DNA of 64,000 nt from Thamnaconus septentrionalis (Eukaryota; Chordata; Actinopteri; Tetraodontiformes; Monacanthidae). Location of the stretch: the NCBI GenBank assembly GCA_009823395.1, contig CM020502.1, forward strand, positions 24,329,944 through 24,393,943. The letters run 5' to 3'. Position numbers and translations under genes: made by a program. The notes beneath the pieces were generated by a model. It saw nothing but the letters and a program-made list of their open reading frames with translations. It did no database searches and was not told where the DNA came from. Below, in pieces: positions 63,343-64,000 of this stretch; the first letter of the stretch is position 1; each line of letters starts with the position of its first letter.

Positions 63343-64000
63343 GGCCGTTCACGCAACTTTAAACACCTGGTTACGGCTTTGTCGGTTTCTATGAGTTTTT
63401 ATGTGTGAATATTTGTAGTAAAATATGCCACAATATACTCTATACTATCTGAGTGTGCGCCTGTGTGCGAGTGTGCGCGCGCACGCGAGAGAGAGAGCGA
63501 GAGAGAGAGAGAGAGAGAGATCTACGTTTTTGTTTTTTTCTCCGTGCGACCGCGTGTGTCTGAGTGTGTCTCTAAAGTGCCTCACAGTTTTTTCATGTCC
63601 TCAAAATGTGCGCAGAGCGGGACGGGTTGGAGGGAAAGAATGAGGGACAGAAAGAAGACAAACAAAATGGAGAGGGGAGAAACACGCAGCAGGAAGTGGT
63701 CTCTCGGGTTTCCTGTCGTCGCCATGGTGGTTTTCATTTCTTCTGCCTCCTTTTTTCCTTGTGTTTGTCTCATCGTGACACGTGCGGGTGGGGGAGGAGG
63801 GGGCGCCGTGAAGCCAGGCAGGGGGACAGCAGACAGGCGAGTGGGACAGGAGGGGTTGGGGTGGGTTGCCACTGGCCTGTGGGGTCAAAGGTCAACCTCT
63901 CCCTCTTTGGTTCAAGTTCAAAAAAAAAAAAAAAAAAAAGGCAGGGGTTTGGAAAACCCTGTTTGGAATCTCGCAGGTGTTTTTTTTTTCATTTATTTTA
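63168..64000 (+). other. cacna1c: cacna1c 3' UTR (partial)
   Basis: Follows the stop codon. It contains a CA run (about 63296-63339), a GA run (63487-63520) and a poly-A tract (63920-63938). No AATAAA was seen; AGTAAA at about 63416 is a weak alternative. The true 3' end probably lies beyond the window. Confidence 0.75.

Overview
The window is vertebrate genomic DNA, almost certainly from a ray-finned fish. It contains most of one large gene on the + strand: cacna1c, the pore-forming alpha-1C subunit of the L-type voltage-gated calcium channel Cav1.2. The exon translations follow mammalian Cav1.2 rather than Cav1.3. Diagnostic points are the domain II S3-S4 region ([16 protein letters not shown]), the exon 44 block [13 protein letters not shown], the C-terminal helix region [12 protein letters not shown] and the terminus VTSL. 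A teleost is inferred from the very abundant CA/GT microsatellites, a fish-type hAT-like miniature element, other short fish-type repeats and the compact exon spacing.

Layout. Positions 1-13254 are intron: exons 1-3 (N-terminus and IS1) lie upstream of the window. Domain I, from IS2 to IS6, is at 13255-21664 and ends with two mutually exclusive IS6 exons (20084 and 21561). The I-II loop, with the beta-subunit binding site, an optional 75-nt exon and a 27-nt microexon, spans 25403-34268. Domain II and the II-III loop are packed into 35696-37897. Domain III runs 38009-42820 and the III-IV linker starts domain IV at 43115. Two mutually exclusive IVS3 exons (45167 and 46033) follow. A candidate S3-S4 linker exon at 51124 encodes a poly-serine run. 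Domain IV finishes at 54470-56377. The cytoplasmic C-terminus (EF-hand, pre-IQ, IQ, PKA sites, distal regulatory domain) runs 56250-63167, followed by 3' UTR to the window end.

Exon phases close at every junction from 13255 to 63167 with one exception. The exon at 61352-61447 is one base short, and homology to Cav1.2 jumps frame inside it. This is either an assembly or sequencing indel or a real allele that truncates the distal C-terminus.

Non-genic content includes a hAT-like MITE (22459-22994), a TGTCA-ended repeat with internal tandem units and a telomere-like run (53054-53806), and a probable non-LTR 3' end (about 35930-36280). There is also a direct duplication of about 135 bp inside intron 3, a nested hairpin element (49165-49300) and many microsatellites. 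No second protein gene, tRNA, rRNA or CRISPR array was recognised. All assignments come from reading the sequence and recalled family knowledge; no search was run.
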